From Oscillospiraceae bacterium (GTDB lineage: Bacteria; Bacillota; Clostridia; Oscillospirales; Oscillospiraceae), in assembly GCA_017410425.1 (NCBI GenBank), contig JAFQQV010000036.1, positions 1-58,184 on the forward strand: a stretch of DNA of 58,184 bases, written 5' to 3'. Under the pieces are notes generated by a model. The model searched no databases and was not told where the DNA came from. It worked only from the letters and a program-made list of their open reading frames with translations. Position 1 is the first letter of the stretch. The number at the start of each line of letters is the position of its first letter. Shown here one piece after another: positions 8,762-17,900 of this stretch. The translations under genes were made by a program, and so were the position numbers.

Positions 8762-9520
8762 TTATTTACCCTGCTGCTTGCACCAGGTGTCCATTACAAA
8801 ACCTGTAGGTGCATGCTTTACAAGCTTTACCTGCAAACGCTCGGGCTTACCAAGAACGGAGACCTTGCGGCCTTTTTTCATGTCGCTTATGGCCAGCTTT
8901 ACAACATCTTCAGCCTCATAGAACCTGTTGTAATAGCTGATAGTGTCATCGTGGACGGCATGCTCAAAAAACTCAGTCTTTATCCAGCCGGGGCAAATTG
9001 CCATTACACTGATGCCAAGCTCCTCCAGCTCAACACCCAGAGCTCTTGAAAAGCTGAGCACGTAAGCTTTTGATGCGCCGTATACATTGATGTAGGGCAC
9101 GGGCTGCCAGGATGACATGGAGGCAAGGTTATATATTCTGCTGCCGGAGTGCATATAAGGGATGGACATATGGCACATAGCAGTGAGAGCCTTGGAGTTA
9201 AGCTCGATAATATCCAACTGCTCATCCATATCCATATCCTTGAACACGCCGAAAAGGCCGAAGCCGGCTGAATTTACAAGCACTGCAATTTCAGGCTTTT
9301 CTTCTTCCAGCATACGTCGGTAGATTTTATAGCTCTCCCTGTCCAGAAGATCCAGAGGGATGGGGCGAACCTTGGCGCGGCACTTGGCCTTGAGCTCTTC
9401 AAGCCTGTGCGCTCTGCGAGCAATGACCCAGATTTCATCGAACTTTTCATCTTTGTCCAGCGCGTATACAAACTCACGGCCCATGCCGGAGGATGCACCG
9501 GTAATAACAGCGATTTTCAT
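8762..9520 (-). CDS. Short-chain dehydrogenase/reductase (SDR)
   Basis: 252 residues, classical SDR length. TGASSGMG near the start binds the NAD(P) dinucleotide, NSAGFG is the conserved Asn-Ala-Gly region, Ser in NLASMSS and YGASK form the catalytic Ser-Tyr-Lys set, and ICPGWIKTEF follows. The basic ARR after the second beta strand suggests NADP(H) preference. The substrate cannot be read from sequence. It starts nine bases after the DegV gene and has only a weak ribosome site, so it is probably translated from the degV transcript. Confidence 0.9.
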   Translation of the reverse strand: MKIAVITGASSGMGREFVYALDKDEKFDEIWVIARRAHRLEELKAKCRAKVRPIPLDLLDRESYKIYRRMLEEEKPEIAVLVNSAGFGLFGVFKDMDMDEQLDIIELNSKALTAMCHMSIPYMHSGSRIYNLASMSSWQPVPYINVYGASKAYVLSFSRALGVELEELGISVMAICPGWIKTEFFEHAVHDDTISYYNRFYEAEDVVKLAISDMKKGRKVSVLGKPERLQVKLVKHAPTGFVMDTWCKQQGK

Positions 9521-9529
9521 TGGTAAAAC

Positions 9530-10378
9530 TTACTTTCTGATAAAGATTACGCCCATGGCGCCGGGGCCGCAGTGGGAGGAAATGGTGCTGCCGGCTCTGG
9601 AGCAGATGACATTGCAGCCGGGGGCCAGCTCCTCCACTATCTCCTTGACGGCGCTTACAGTTTCAGGGGCAACTTCGCCAGAGTCCACAAGGAAGATGTT
9701 TTCACCGTAGACTTCCTTGGCACTAAGTGTTTCCCTGACGTACTGCTTATATACATTCTGCATGTTGCCGCGGTATTTTTTGTATACATCCAGCTTGCCG
9801 TCCTTCATGGAGATGGCAGGACGAAGCTTGAGCATATTGGCACCCAGAGCGGCAACACCGGAGCAGCGGCCGCCCTTCCAAAGAAACTCCAGTGTGTCAA
9901 TGACAAAGCTTGTCTCCACCTTGGGAACGAGAGCTTCAATATGTGCTGCAATTTCAGCGGCGCTCATACCATCATCGCGGCACTTGGCTGCTTCAAGAAT
10001 CAGCAGGGAAATACCGGTGCAGAGGCTGCGGCTGTCTATGTTGTAAATACCCTCCAGCTCGCTTGCTGCAATGCGGCCGCTGCTGAAGGTGGCGGAAAGT
10101 TCAGAGCTTATGTCCAGATGGACAACTTCGTAACCGGCTTCCACCATGGGGGTGAAAAAGTCTATAAACTGCTGAACGGAAGGTGCAGAAGTCTTGGGCA
10201 GCTTTCCGCTTTCTTTATAGTATTCGTAAATTTTGTCGGGATTAAAATCGGAATCGTCAAAATAACTGTCTTCACCGAGAAGAACAGTGAGAGGGATTAT
10301 GCGGATATCATAGCGCTCCACCAGTTCCTGAGGCAGATCGCAGGTGCTGTCAGCGCTGATTATTACAGGCTTGGCCAT
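9530..10378 (-). CDS. DegV family fatty-acid-binding protein
   Basis: 282 residues. ADSTCDLP, TSAPSVQQF and DSRSLCTGISLLILEA are hallmarks of DegV/FakB proteins, which hold a fatty acid in a deep pocket and, where a FakA kinase is present, present it for phosphorylation. The full-length two-domain fold is present. No fakA lies here, so a role in exogenous fatty-acid use is only inferred from the family. AGGTG lies before the ATG, and a good promoter lies upstream. It leads a two-gene unit with the SDR gene. Confidence 0.93.
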   Translation of the reverse strand: MAKPVIISADSTCDLPQELVERYDIRIIPLTVLLGEDSYFDDSDFNPDKIYEYYKESGKLPKTSAPSVQQFIDFFTPMVEAGYEVVHLDISSELSATFSSGRIAASELEGIYNIDSRSLCTGISLLILEAAKCRDDGMSAAEIAAHIEALVPKVETSFVIDTLEFLWKGGRCSGVAALGANMLKLRPAISMKDGKLDVYKKYRGNMQNVYKQYVRETLSAKEVYGENIFLVDSGEVAPETVSAVKEIVEELAPGCNVICSRAGSTISSHCGPGAMGVIFIRK

Positions 10379-10427
10379 AATATTTCACCTCAAATAATTA
10401 AAATCAAACATTCTTTTGCAATTTATA

Positions 10428-10456
10428 ATTATATCATATGCTGTGGCCTATATCAA
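10428..10456 (-). promoter_or_regulatory. Promoter of degV-SDR unit
   Basis: On the minus strand TTGATA, 17 bases, TATAAT, with TGA before the -10 (extended -10). Confidence 0.7.
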
Positions 10457-10487
10457 GGAAATTACGTGTTTTGTGGCCTTGAAAATA

Positions 10488-10518
10488 TAATCCCCTGTCC
10501 AGAAAAGACAGGGGATTA
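10488..10518 (-). terminator. Terminator after the O-antigen-ligase-like gene
   Basis: TAATCCCCTGTC pairs with GACAGGGGATTA around a 7-base loop; on the minus strand it is followed by a TA-rich, T-containing tail. Confidence 0.75.
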
Positions 10519-10521
10519 ACT

Positions 10522-11964
10522 TTACTTTTTAGCCTTGGGCGGGAAAATCTGATAGTAGTAGCTGAGAAAGATTCCTGCAATCAGGAAGAAGAAAAGTTCC
10601 CTGAAGTCGGTTACTGATCTATCATCTGAGGATGCAGTGAAGAGAATCAATTCCAGCAAGCTGTATATGAAAATACCGGAAATAGGCAATGTTAGAACTT
10701 TTATATCCATGCCAGCCAATGGATGATTGGAAAAGAAAACGCGAATCATCTTTATGACCATAAGTACCGTGAAGGCCAGAACCAGCAGAAGCCCAATCAC
10801 GCCTGTGAGCATCAACACATGCAGGAACATGTTATGCATATGATAATAGGGGAAGCTTTGGAACAGATTGGGGATGTCCATGATTTTGTCGCTATATTTA
10901 CCAATCAGCAAGCGCATAGGATCCAGCTTTATAGTTGGTATAACACTGGCGTAGATCTCGCCGCGATTGGAGATGTTGGAAACACTCTTCTTCATGTCTC
11001 TGGGGTCTTCAAAGCTTTGACCATTATCCTGAGTCTTCTCAACAAAGCTGTTAGCCATATATTCATCGGCAATACGTTCAATATCGGTATCAAGGGAATT
11101 GTAAACAGAAGCGCTGGCAGATCTGAGTACTTCAAAACTCTGAAAAGTTACAGGCAGAGACAGAGCGGTAATCAGGACTATAATAACTGCCTTTACCGCA
11201 ATCTTTTTGACCTTGATATACTTTATTCCAAGCAAAATCAGAAGCATACCAACGTTGACGCTTATTGCCAGCATCAGGCTGCGGCAGAAGCTGAAAGCCA
11301 TGATGAGATGGAAGCAGAACCATGCTACACAAATGGGGATGCGCCAAAGTTTGTTCTTGCAGTGGAAAAATTCGTATGCCATCATGCACCAGCCATAATA
11401 GAACCATACTGCTGCGATAGTACGGTTGGTACCCCAGGGTACGATATAGGTGTATGTATTGAACATATAATTATTGTCTATACCGAAAACCACGTTCTCA
11501 GGCGGAACATAGAAGTATACACCAAAAACGCAAGCATATACTGCCATTAGACCGGTAGCAAGGAAGAAAGCACAGGAAACAGCAATGATAAAATCGAGGA
11601 GCTTTGAACGTTCATCCGGTTCAAGCAGCATACCTACAGGGAAGATGACACAGCAAAGAATACGGCTGATTACAAGATCCAGTTCATTCTGCAGGTAAAG
11701 ATCGGTATTAAGCAGTCTGGTGATAAAAACCCATATGGCATAGATTATGACTATTCTGACTTCTATGCAGCCCTTGAAGCGGCATTTGTAAAAGTAAATA
11801 GCTGCCATGGCAATAATAAGAATCTTGCCGTATGAATTGTAAAGGTCATTCCATCTTACCGGAGCAGCAGGGCAGACCATGTAAAACAGAAGTAACAGTG
11901 CAGCCATGCAGCCCATCAGCCTGCGGAAGCTCCTGTCTTCACTTGTATATCTAAGTTGTTCCAT
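10522..11964 (-). CDS. O-antigen ligase/polymerase-like polytopic membrane protein
   Basis: 480 residues with about eleven hydrophobic helices. A long outside loop (about residues 270-360) precedes HMHNMFLHVLMLTGVIGLLLV, which resembles the Wzy_C/O-antigen ligase (PF04932) pattern, and the SFCRSLMLAISV helix resembles the preceding conserved Arg helix. Relatives polymerise or attach lipid-linked surface glycans. The start is set at ATG 11964 because AGGATG lies the right distance upstream; a TTG six codons earlier overlaps that site. The gene is alone, between terminators on both sides. Family assignment rests on topology and a short motif, so it is moderate. Confidence 0.75.
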   Translation of the reverse strand: MEQLRYTSEDRSFRRLMGCMAALLLLFYMVCPAAPVRWNDLYNSYGKILIIAMAAIYFYKCRFKGCIEVRIVIIYAIWVFITRLLNTDLYLQNELDLVISRILCCVIFPVGMLLEPDERSKLLDFIIAVSCAFFLATGLMAVYACVFGVYFYVPPENVVFGIDNNYMFNTYTYIVPWGTNRTIAAVWFYYGWCMMAYEFFHCKNKLWRIPICVAWFCFHLIMAFSFCRSLMLAISVNVGMLLILLGIKYIKVKKIAVKAVIIVLITALSLPVTFQSFEVLRSASASVYNSLDTDIERIADEYMANSFVEKTQDNGQSFEDPRDMKKSVSNISNRGEIYASVIPTIKLDPMRLLIGKYSDKIMDIPNLFQSFPYYHMHNMFLHVLMLTGVIGLLLVLAFTVLMVIKMIRVFFSNHPLAGMDIKVLTLPISGIFIYSLLELILFTASSDDRSVTDFRELFFFLIAGIFLSYYYQIFPPKAKK

Positions 11965-12030
11965 ATAATTACATCCTGTCAATAATCTATTTATAACTAA
12001 ATAATTATATCACAAACACTTATGTATTGC

Positions 12031-12065
12031 AAGAAAAGTGCAGCTGCATAAAAGCAGCTGCACTT
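12031..12065 (-). terminator. Terminator after the second phosphodiester glycosidase gene
   Basis: AAGTGCAGCTGC pairs perfectly with GCAGCTGCACTT; on the minus strand a TTTTCTT tail follows. Confidence 0.9.
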
Positions 12066-12071
12066 ATTTTA

Positions 12072-13598
12072 TTAATTAGGTATTGCGGTGGCAAAATAGA
12101 AAATATCGCTCTGTTCCCGCTCATATCCAAACTGTACGGGATTAATAAGCTCTCCGCCAAGAATAATGCTGCCGGTCTGGCCACCGTCCAGCGTATATGC
12201 GTTGTAGCAGCCGTGCCCGATCATGGAGTCCGCTGCCTGGCGCAGGGTTACATATACATTATAATCCGGCACCCGCACATTGATGGTCATGGACAGATAG
12301 TGCCGCTCACCCAGCTGGCCCACGGCGCAGCGGGCATAGGTGTCGCGGATCTCACCGATGGGGTAATCAAAGGGTGTTTTATCCACGCCCTTTTCAATAA
12401 GCACCGGGCCGAAGCTGAGGGAGAACATTATATTGTTGTCCTTAATGAACTGCTGGGCTTCTTCCACAGTGGCAAACTGATTTTCATAAGTGAAAATCAT
12501 GTCGCCTTTGTCGGTAAAGAGGCAGGATTGACCTGCGCTGAGATTGTATCGGAGAAGCTCGCCGTCATATACATAGAGGCCGTAGACTCTGGAGGGGAGA
12601 TCATAGAAGTCGCCGCTGAGAGCCAGAACGGCATTGCTCTGCTTTGCGAGCACAGTGGGGTAGTAGAAGGTCTGACCGCCGAAAGTGTCGTCAGCCAGCT
12701 TGCGTCTGAGCTGGCTTGCATCTGCGATGAAGGTCTCTGCGAAAGTGCCGATTGCGCCGTGTTCATTTTCCTGCCAGACTATTGTAAGCAGGGTTTCGTC
12801 CAGATAATAGCGGATGGGGCTGTCGGGAATAAGTTCAATATCGGGGTTCCAGTTAAGCTGCTGACCATTGATAAGCTTTTTTGCAGCAGGAGACTCCAAA
12901 AGCTCAGAGATAACTGCAGGGTCCATGGTTTCACCATAGCAGGCGGGATTTGCCACGGGGCCGGGGCTTGTCCAGTCAGAAAGACTATAGTGGAAGTCTA
13001 CGTACTCAAGCTGGGATACAGCTTCTTCAAAGCCGGGCATTTCGTCACTGAAGGCCAGAAGATTATAGTTCATCAGATCCTTATAGTTTACCATGCTCCA
13101 GCTTTTGTCCGAATATTTTAGAACCGCTCTGAGTGTAGCCTCACGCATATATTTTGTGCCGTCTTCCATTCTGGCATTGATTGACTCAACATAAGCGCGC
13201 TCCAGAAGCTCCGGCAGAAACTGGTTATTATCATTGTAGACATCCTGGCGTCTGGATGCTTCATTTACGTATTTCTCAAGACACAGCTGCATATCAGAAG
13301 AAAGGTTTGCAGTCAAGGCTTTTATATCAAGGTAAGAGATCTTGATGTCAGCTTCAGCGTCTGCAAACTTTTCTTCAAATTCACTGCTCAAAGTGAGCTC
13401 AAAGCTCTCAGAAAATTTCTGACCGATTACGGGGTGGACGTTCTCGGCACTTATGGCTACAAGACCTTCACTGACTTCAAGGATGCTTTCAAGCTGGGGA
13501 GCGGGGTCTTCTTTTGGCAGCATTATAAAATAAGCGGCGGCTGCAGCAAAGATTATAATTATAAGAATCAGAAATATCACTGCGAATTTCTTCACCAT
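12072..13598 (-). CDS. Membrane-anchored protein with C-terminal phosphodiester glycosidase (NAGPA) domain
   Basis: 508 residues. MVKKFAVIFLILIIIIFAAAAAYF is a single N-terminal membrane anchor. The middle (about 40-270) is not recognised and is rich in acidic helices. From about residue 290 on, the NAGPA-type fold appears: SGDFYD, SFGPVLIEKG, RCAVGQLGERHYLSMTI, CYNAYTLDGGQTGSIILGG. The DGGQ sequence corresponds to the DGGSS of the 1117 protein, so the domain is probably active with a Ser to Gln difference next to the Asp-Gly-Gly. The start is ATG 13598, preceded by GGAGG; an ATG four codons earlier lies inside that ribosome site. Monocistronic. Substrate unknown. Confidence 0.85.
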   Translation of the reverse strand: MVKKFAVIFLILIIIIFAAAAAYFIMLPKEDPAPQLESILEVSEGLVAISAENVHPVIGQKFSESFELTLSSEFEEKFADAEADIKISYLDIKALTANLSSDMQLCLEKYVNEASRRQDVYNDNNQFLPELLERAYVESINARMEDGTKYMREATLRAVLKYSDKSWSMVNYKDLMNYNLLAFSDEMPGFEEAVSQLEYVDFHYSLSDWTSPGPVANPACYGETMDPAVISELLESPAAKKLINGQQLNWNPDIELIPDSPIRYYLDETLLTIVWQENEHGAIGTFAETFIADASQLRRKLADDTFGGQTFYYPTVLAKQSNAVLALSGDFYDLPSRVYGLYVYDGELLRYNLSAGQSCLFTDKGDMIFTYENQFATVEEAQQFIKDNNIMFSLSFGPVLIEKGVDKTPFDYPIGEIRDTYARCAVGQLGERHYLSMTINVRVPDYNVYVTLRQAADSMIGHGCYNAYTLDGGQTGSIILGGELINPVQFGYEREQSDIFYFATAIPN

Positions 13599-13714
13599 AT
13601 TGTCCTCCATTTTTTATCTTGCAACATTCTACACTTGGTAAAATTAAGCGTCAAGGGAAATCCTTGCAAAAGCCGGCAGGGGAGTGTATCATAATGCCGA
13701 TTGGAGGTGCATCC

Positions 13715-14473
13715 ATGTATTTTGATACCCACGCCCATTATGATGACAGGGCTTTTGATAATGACCGCGATGAACTGCTGAGCAGCCTGCCTTCAAAAGG
13801 TGTAGAGCTTGTTGTGCTGCCGGGCTGCGACGTTTCCAGCAGCATGCACGCTCTCCAGATTGCGGAACGCTACGACTATATTTATGCCGCCGCAGGTATT
13901 CATCCCGGTGAGCTTGCAGGCTTCAAGTCAGGGGACATTGAAAAAATCCGCTGCATGGCATCCCAGGAAAAATGTGTGGCCATTGGCGAGATTGGTCTTG
14001 ACTACTATTGGGATGACAGCCGCAAGGCTGAGCAGAAGGAACTGTTCATAAACCAGCTGGAGCTGGCGTTGGAGCTGGACCTGCCTGTAATCATCCATGA
14101 CAGGGAAGCCCACGCAGATACAATGGAAATTCTTTTCCGCTATCCCATGCTGCGCGGGGTGCTGCACTGCTTTTCCGGCTCAAAGGAGATGGCTCAGGAG
14201 CTTTTGAAGCGTGGCTGGTATCTGGGCTTTGACGGTCCCGTTACCTATAAGAACGCAAAGAAGGCCCTTGAGGTGCTGGAGATTTGCCCTCTGGACAGAA
14301 TTCTTATTGAGACTGACAGCCCATATCTTAGCCCGGTGCCCATGCGTGGTAAACGAAATGACTCCGGGAATCTCAGCTATGTGGCAGCGAAGATTGCTGA
14401 AATCAAGGGATACACAGCTGAGGACGTGGCGCGTATAAGCAAAGAAAACGGTAAAAGATTATTCAATATATAA
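13715..14473 (+). CDS. tatD: TatD family metal-dependent deoxyribonuclease
   Basis: 252 residues, normal for TatD/YcfH proteins. Metal-binding motifs are in order: DTHAHYDD, AGIHPGE, GEIGLDYYW, IIHDREAH, LHCFSGS and ETDSPYLSPVPMRGKRND. Family members are 3'-5' exonucleases linked to DNA repair and turnover of damaged DNA. Start chosen at ATG 13715 because GGAGG lies seven bases upstream and the family begins right at the DTHAH strand. The 100 bases before it carry no better start. It is closed by its own terminator. Confidence 0.94.
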   Translation: MYFDTHAHYDDRAFDNDRDELLSSLPSKGVELVVLPGCDVSSSMHALQIAERYDYIYAAAGIHPGELAGFKSGDIEKIRCMASQEKCVAIGEIGLDYYWDDSRKAEQKELFINQLELALELDLPVIIHDREAHADTMEILFRYPMLRGVLHCFSGSKEMAQELLKRGWYLGFDGPVTYKNAKKALEVLEICPLDRILIETDSPYLSPVPMRGKRNDSGNLSYVAAKIAEIKGYTAEDVARISKENGKRLFNI

Positions 14474-14494
14474 ATTATATAACACTCCTTATAT

Positions 14495-14525
14495 AGCACT
14501 CCGGATTTCCCGGGGTGCTTTTTTA
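14495..14525 (+). terminator. Terminator of tatD
   Basis: AGCACTCCGG pairs with CCGGGGTGCT (one G-T pair) around ATTTC, then a T run. Confidence 0.9.
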
Positions 14526-14798
14526 TATTTAGGGGAACTTTATTATTTTTTCTCCGTCCTATAAAAACAAGCTTAAGGTTGAATACGATAGATTACAAAA
14601 TGTAACCGACAGAAAATTGCAAAACCAACGCAGAAAACGTGGTATACATAAAGCCAGACCCCGCTTTTTACCTTTTTTCTGAAAAATTAAGAAATTGCCG
14701 CAATTCTTCAAAGCATTGAAAACACTGGCTTTGCGGACAGGGCGACATAACTGAATGTAACTTTTTGAAATTTTTTGAGATTTTTTCAAAAATAGGGC
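14526..14798 (+). other. A/T-rich intergenic stretch upstream of the LysM-protein promoter
   Basis: No credible gene. TGTAAC occurs at 14601, 14756 and, inside the promoter spacer, 14810. TTTTTGAA (14762-14769) and TTCAAAAA (14785-14792) form an inverted repeat that ends six bases before the -35. AAGAAATTG and CAATTCTT near 14690-14708 are another small inverted repeat. These could be activator or repressor sites or simple A/T richness. Confidence 0.4.
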
Positions 14799-14827
14799 TT
14801 GCATTTTTTTGTAACCTGTTGTAATAT
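14799..14827 (+). promoter_or_regulatory. Promoter of the LysM/repeat protein gene
   Basis: TTGCAT, 17 bases, TAATAT. The transcript would carry a leader of about 112 bases ending in a small TACCC-GGAA-GGGTA hairpin (about 14910-14923) just before the AGGGGGAG ribosome site. Confidence 0.6.
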
Positions 14828-14946
14828 TATAGCCGAATCGTAATAGAATTTTTACTTTTGTATGAGTTCTGCAACATTCGACAGCAAAGATCTTTAGCAA
14901 GTAATCATTTTACCCGGAAGGGTAGTTATTAGGGGGAGCAAAAATT

Positions 14947-17900
14947 ATGAAGAAAAGGCTCATCAGTATTCTGCTGACGCTGCTCATGGTCATGTCTCTG
15001 TTTAGCGGCATGTCTGTCAGCGCTTACGCAGACGACGACACAGACAAGCTCTATGTCGAGTACACTCTGGTACAGGGCGACTACGTCCTGAGAATCTGCC
15101 AGAAGCTGGGTATAAACTACTATACCTGCAAAGAGGCCATTATGGCTCTTAACAACATCACCAGTGAAAATGAGTTCAGATATCTGAGCGTTGGCCAAGT
15201 TGTTAAGATTCCTGTTTCCGACGCTGCAGCAGTCGCCATTATGAAGGGTGACAGCAGTGTTGACAACAGTGCAAGCGGCAACAGCGGTGCAACTACTTCC
15301 ACCACTGTCAGCTCCAGCGATAAAATCGCTTACTATCTGATTCCCTACACCATGCAGCGCGGCGAGACCGTTCTCGGTGTCTGCAACTCCATGGGTATCA
15401 GCTTTGCCGATTATGCCGATCACATCATGGCACTTAACGGCATTTCCAGCTGGAAGAAGGTCGGCGCAGGCACTACTCTGCTTCTGCCCACCAACCAGAC
15501 TCCTGCTGTAGGAACCACCTGCTACGCAGTTGTTGCACACAAGATCGCTTCCGGCGAGACTGCTTACTCTCTCTGCCAGAAGTACGGTGTTAACTATGGC
15601 AGCAGCACCAAGCTGCTTCAGGCTCTGAACAATTCCAAGGACCTGGCAGCTGTCAAGGCCGGCAAGACCTTCTATCTGCCTGTTGCAACCACCATCAAGG
15701 CTGCAGCTTCCACCAACACCAATACCAATAACGGTTCTGCCAACAACAGCAACAACGGCAATACCAACAATGGTTCCAATACCAACACTAATACCAACAC
15801 TGCTCCTGCAAAGAGCTACGATCTCAATGCAAGCATCAACACCAACTACGGCACCATGGCTTTCTATGTAAATAACAAGAGCGTCAACAGTGCTGCAGCA
15901 GGTGAAACCGTCACCGTTGATGTTAGCACCAACGATGGCAGAGCCATTGAGAGCTTGGTCGTCAAGTATGATGACGGCAGAGCAGACGTCAAGCTCGAGG
16001 GCAACACCTTCGTTATGCCCGCATGTGATGTCCGCGTTGATGCAAACATCAAGAGCGGCTACGACATCACCATCAACAGCAACTACAGCTTCAAGACCGC
16101 AGCCACTGTCAACGGTGTGAACGTTTCCTCCGCTGCAAAGGGCAGCTCTGTCAAGGTTGTCAGCACCGATCCCAGCTATGCTGTTGAATCTGTCAAGGTT
16201 TACTACTCCACCCTCCTTGGTATCAAGAAGACCGTTACCGTCAATGACGCCAACTACTTCGTAATGCCTGCAAAGGATGTTACCATTGATGTGGAACTGG
16301 CACCTGTAAAGACCTATAACTTCTACCGTGAAGACTGCATGAACGGCGGCTTCGACATCCAGGTCGACGGCAACAGCGTCAGCAAGGCAGCCAAGGGAGC
16401 AAAGGTCACAATCGCTTGGGAAGCAGCCAAGGGTTATGACATTGCATTCATCAAGGTTACCAACAATACCACCGGCAAGACCATCAATGTCTTCAACAAC
16501 TCCTTTACCATGCCCGCAAGCGATGTCACCATCGAGGTCGCATTCGACACTAATGTCAATGTTATCGACATCGAAGCAGTTGCAGGCGGTATCCTCCGTG
16601 CATACGATGAATCCAATGTTGTTATCACTGAGGCTAACACCGGCGACAAGGTTACCATCAAGGGTTATGCCAACGAAGACGGCTACACCGGCGCCATCAA
16701 GAGCCTGAGCGTTGTTCGCAAGGCTGACGGTCACCGTGTCAACGTTGATACCGCTACCTGGAGCTTCAATATGCCTGCAGGCGGTGTCATCATCACCGGC
16801 GAACTTGAATCCGATCCTGTTATCGTAAAGGTCAGCTTCAATGGAACCGGATCCGAGAACAGTGTCACCCTTAAGTGCGGCAGTGTTAAGAAAACCTTTA
16901 ACGACCTCGGCGGCGGCAACATGTCCTTTAGCGTAGGCAGCACCGTTGAACTGAGCACTCTCGCAAGAGACAGCCACGCATTCACTAAGTTTGAAGTCTA
17001 TGTCGATGGCAAGTTTGATCAGGAACTGACCGATCTGGCCAATGAAGAGTCCAAGCTCTACATTCCCAACGCAGGCAATCTTGAACTTAAGGCCTTCTTC
17101 TCCGCAGACGAGATTACCATCGGCGCAGCAGACATCCGCGGCAAGGGTACTGTAAGCTACCAGGTCAATGGTAACGTAGCACTCAGCTGCAAGATCGGCG
17201 ACACCGTTGAAATTATTGCAGCACCTGCAAATGCAGGCTACAAAGTAACTGCAGACTACATCCACGTTCTCAATAAGGAGTCCGGCAAGAGACTGCAGGT
17301 TCTTGACTCTGACGGCGATGGCCACTACGAGTTCCAGATGCCCGCAGAAGGCGTTGAGATCATCGTTATCCTGGCACCTGCAGAGCACACCGTCTCCATG
17401 CGTACCGAGCCCTCCAGCCTCAACGGCAAGAGCTTGTGGTCCCTGTACGTCAACGAAGAGATTCCCAACGTTGAAAATGCTACCAACGTATCCAGCGTCA
17501 AGGTTAAGACCGGCGATCTGATCGGTGTTACCCTGAACGAAGCATTCAAGGAAAAGTACCAGATCGAAAAGGTTGTTCTCACCGGCACCAACGGCAAGGA
17601 CTACTCCGGCGGTCTTGAGTACAATGTAAATGACAACGGCCTCTATGGCTTCATCATGGTCGACGATGATATCACCGTCACCGTATATGTTGAGGAACTG
17701 ACTGATAAGACCGTATCCCTCATCGAGAATATCAGCTGGAACACTGACAGAGGTTCTGTCGGCTCCACCATCGATTACCACACCAATCCTGTTGTCAGCA
17801 CCGCACAGGTAGGCGACATTGTATGCATCGTGCCCAAGGCAATTGAGCCTTACTTCGTCGATGCAGACAGCCTGACCATCAGCAGAAACTCTGACGATGG

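Noticed and set aside
14559..14900. 113-codon minus-strand frame in the gap before the LysM gene
   Set aside because: Covers the promoter of the LysM gene, no ribosome site, Cys/Phe/Lys-rich low-complexity translation.
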